Notes under the pieces: generated by a model
What the model saw: only the letters and a program-made list of their open reading frames with translations
Databases searched by the model: none
What the model was told of the DNA's origin: nothing
Source: Arion vulgaris
Taxonomy: Eukaryota; Mollusca; Gastropoda; Stylommatophora; Arionidae
Assembly (NCBI GenBank): GCA_020796225.1
Contig: CM036774.1
Span: 24,562,464 to 24,626,463, forward strand
Direction: 5' to 3'
Length of the DNA stretch: 64,000 nt
Shown: in pieces, positions 63,331 through 64,000 of the stretch
Position numbering within the stretch: the first letter of the stretch is position 1
Layout: every line of letters starts with the position of its first letter
Position numbers and translations under genes: made by a program

Positions 63331-63571
63331 AATCGCCAGAAGTTTGACAAACCGAGCGTCGCAGGTACAAAGTCGCCAGCAGTTTGATAATCCGGGCGTC
63401 GCAGGTACAAAGTCGCCAGGAGTTTGATAAACTGAGTGTCGCATGTACAACGTCGCCAGGAGTTTGACAAACCGAGTATCGCAGGTACAAAGTCATCAGG
63501 AGTTTGACAAACCTAGCGTCGCAGTTACAAAGTCGTCAGGAGATTGACAAACCTAGTGTTGCAGATACAAA
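63331..63571. repeat. Tandem repeat, 39 bp unit, about 6 copies
   Basis: GTCGCCAGGAGTTTGACAAA, CCGAGCGTCGCAGGTACAAA. Divergence rises toward the 3' end. Confidence 0.93.
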
Positions 63572-64000
63572 CCCATACCCTCTTGTAAGTTATAAACAAA
63601 CACAACAGCCCTGACCAACTACTATGCTAGTTAACAATGATTAAACAAAATTAAAGGTTGAACCAATTTATGCCAGCTTAACAGCAACTTTGGTTAAGTG
63701 CGTGTGCTTACGTGCACAATAAGAGACATGACCTACATCACAAGACCTGCGCCATTCACTTAATTCTTCAACTGGTATGCCTAGATCCAATGGGTGTTGT
63801 CAGAGAAAGTACACACGTCATTGGAATTGTTTATTATATATAACGAGAGTAATAGACATGCGTGCTGGACACAGTGTGTGTACAGTTTAAGACGGAGTTC
63901 AGGCTATGTTGCTGTTTCTTTCATCCATATTTCAAGCTTGGAGTTGTATGTTTCCACGTTTCCACTTTATCATAACCTTTAGATGTGTCTCATTCTGTTC
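63572..64000. other. Unassigned non-coding DNA at the window edge
   Basis: No supported feature. Confidence 0.45.

Overview
This window looks like an AT-rich, repeat-dominated stretch of an invertebrate animal nuclear genome. A lophotrochozoan, and most likely a mollusc, is my best guess. The arguments are an innexin (the invertebrate gap-junction family), interspersed tRNA-headed SINEs, many 5'-truncated non-LTR retrotransposons, cut-and-paste MITEs with target duplications, and AATAAA/splice-type signals instead of operons or ribosome binding sites. The phylum assignment is inference; nothing here names a species.

Only one host protein-coding gene is convincing: the large 3' exon of an innexin on the minus strand (12695-13904). 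All four membrane segments and both extracellular loops are readable, but three single-base-type frameshifts break it, so it is either a young pseudogene or a good gene carrying assembly indels. Its 5' exon is not recognisable here. A 35-44 kb search by eye on either side found no other host exon; a 24.3-24.5 kb open stretch is the only weak candidate.

The rest is repeats. (1) LINE 3' ends, which I group by C-terminal motif as L-A to L-H; they are nearly all short tails, and the longest is a 1.15-kb minus-strand piece with an RNase H domain (59317-60463). (2) SINE families S1-S6, several with visible 11-15 bp target duplications. The S5 family (S5a, S5b) is the commonest. (3) DNA-transposon derivatives: a mariner-like MITE pair with TA targets (13986, 37703), a hAT-like MITE (34162), a Kolobok/Mutator-like remnant (39708-40967), and a family M with 350-365 bp copies (17560, 30555, 44857) and ultra-short 35-44 bp copies (26843, 28639, 41933) that keep their own 7-8 bp target duplications. 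(4) Fold-back hairpins sharing a dispersed module (37989-38195, 61476-61592). (5) About fifteen tandem arrays; unit length is often 38-43 bp, and several are open in many frames purely because of periodicity.

The layout is strongly nested: SINEs and MITEs sit inside LINE tails, a LINE sits inside a SINE with a ~93 bp flanking duplication, and a fold-back sits inside a 42-bp array. The most unusual observations are the 35-44 bp mobile units of family M, the ~93 bp direct repeats around the RNase H LINE, and the near-perfect 70-bp hairpin whose loop carries a hammerhead-ribozyme-like motif. I see no CRISPR array, rRNA, functional tRNA or prokaryotic feature.
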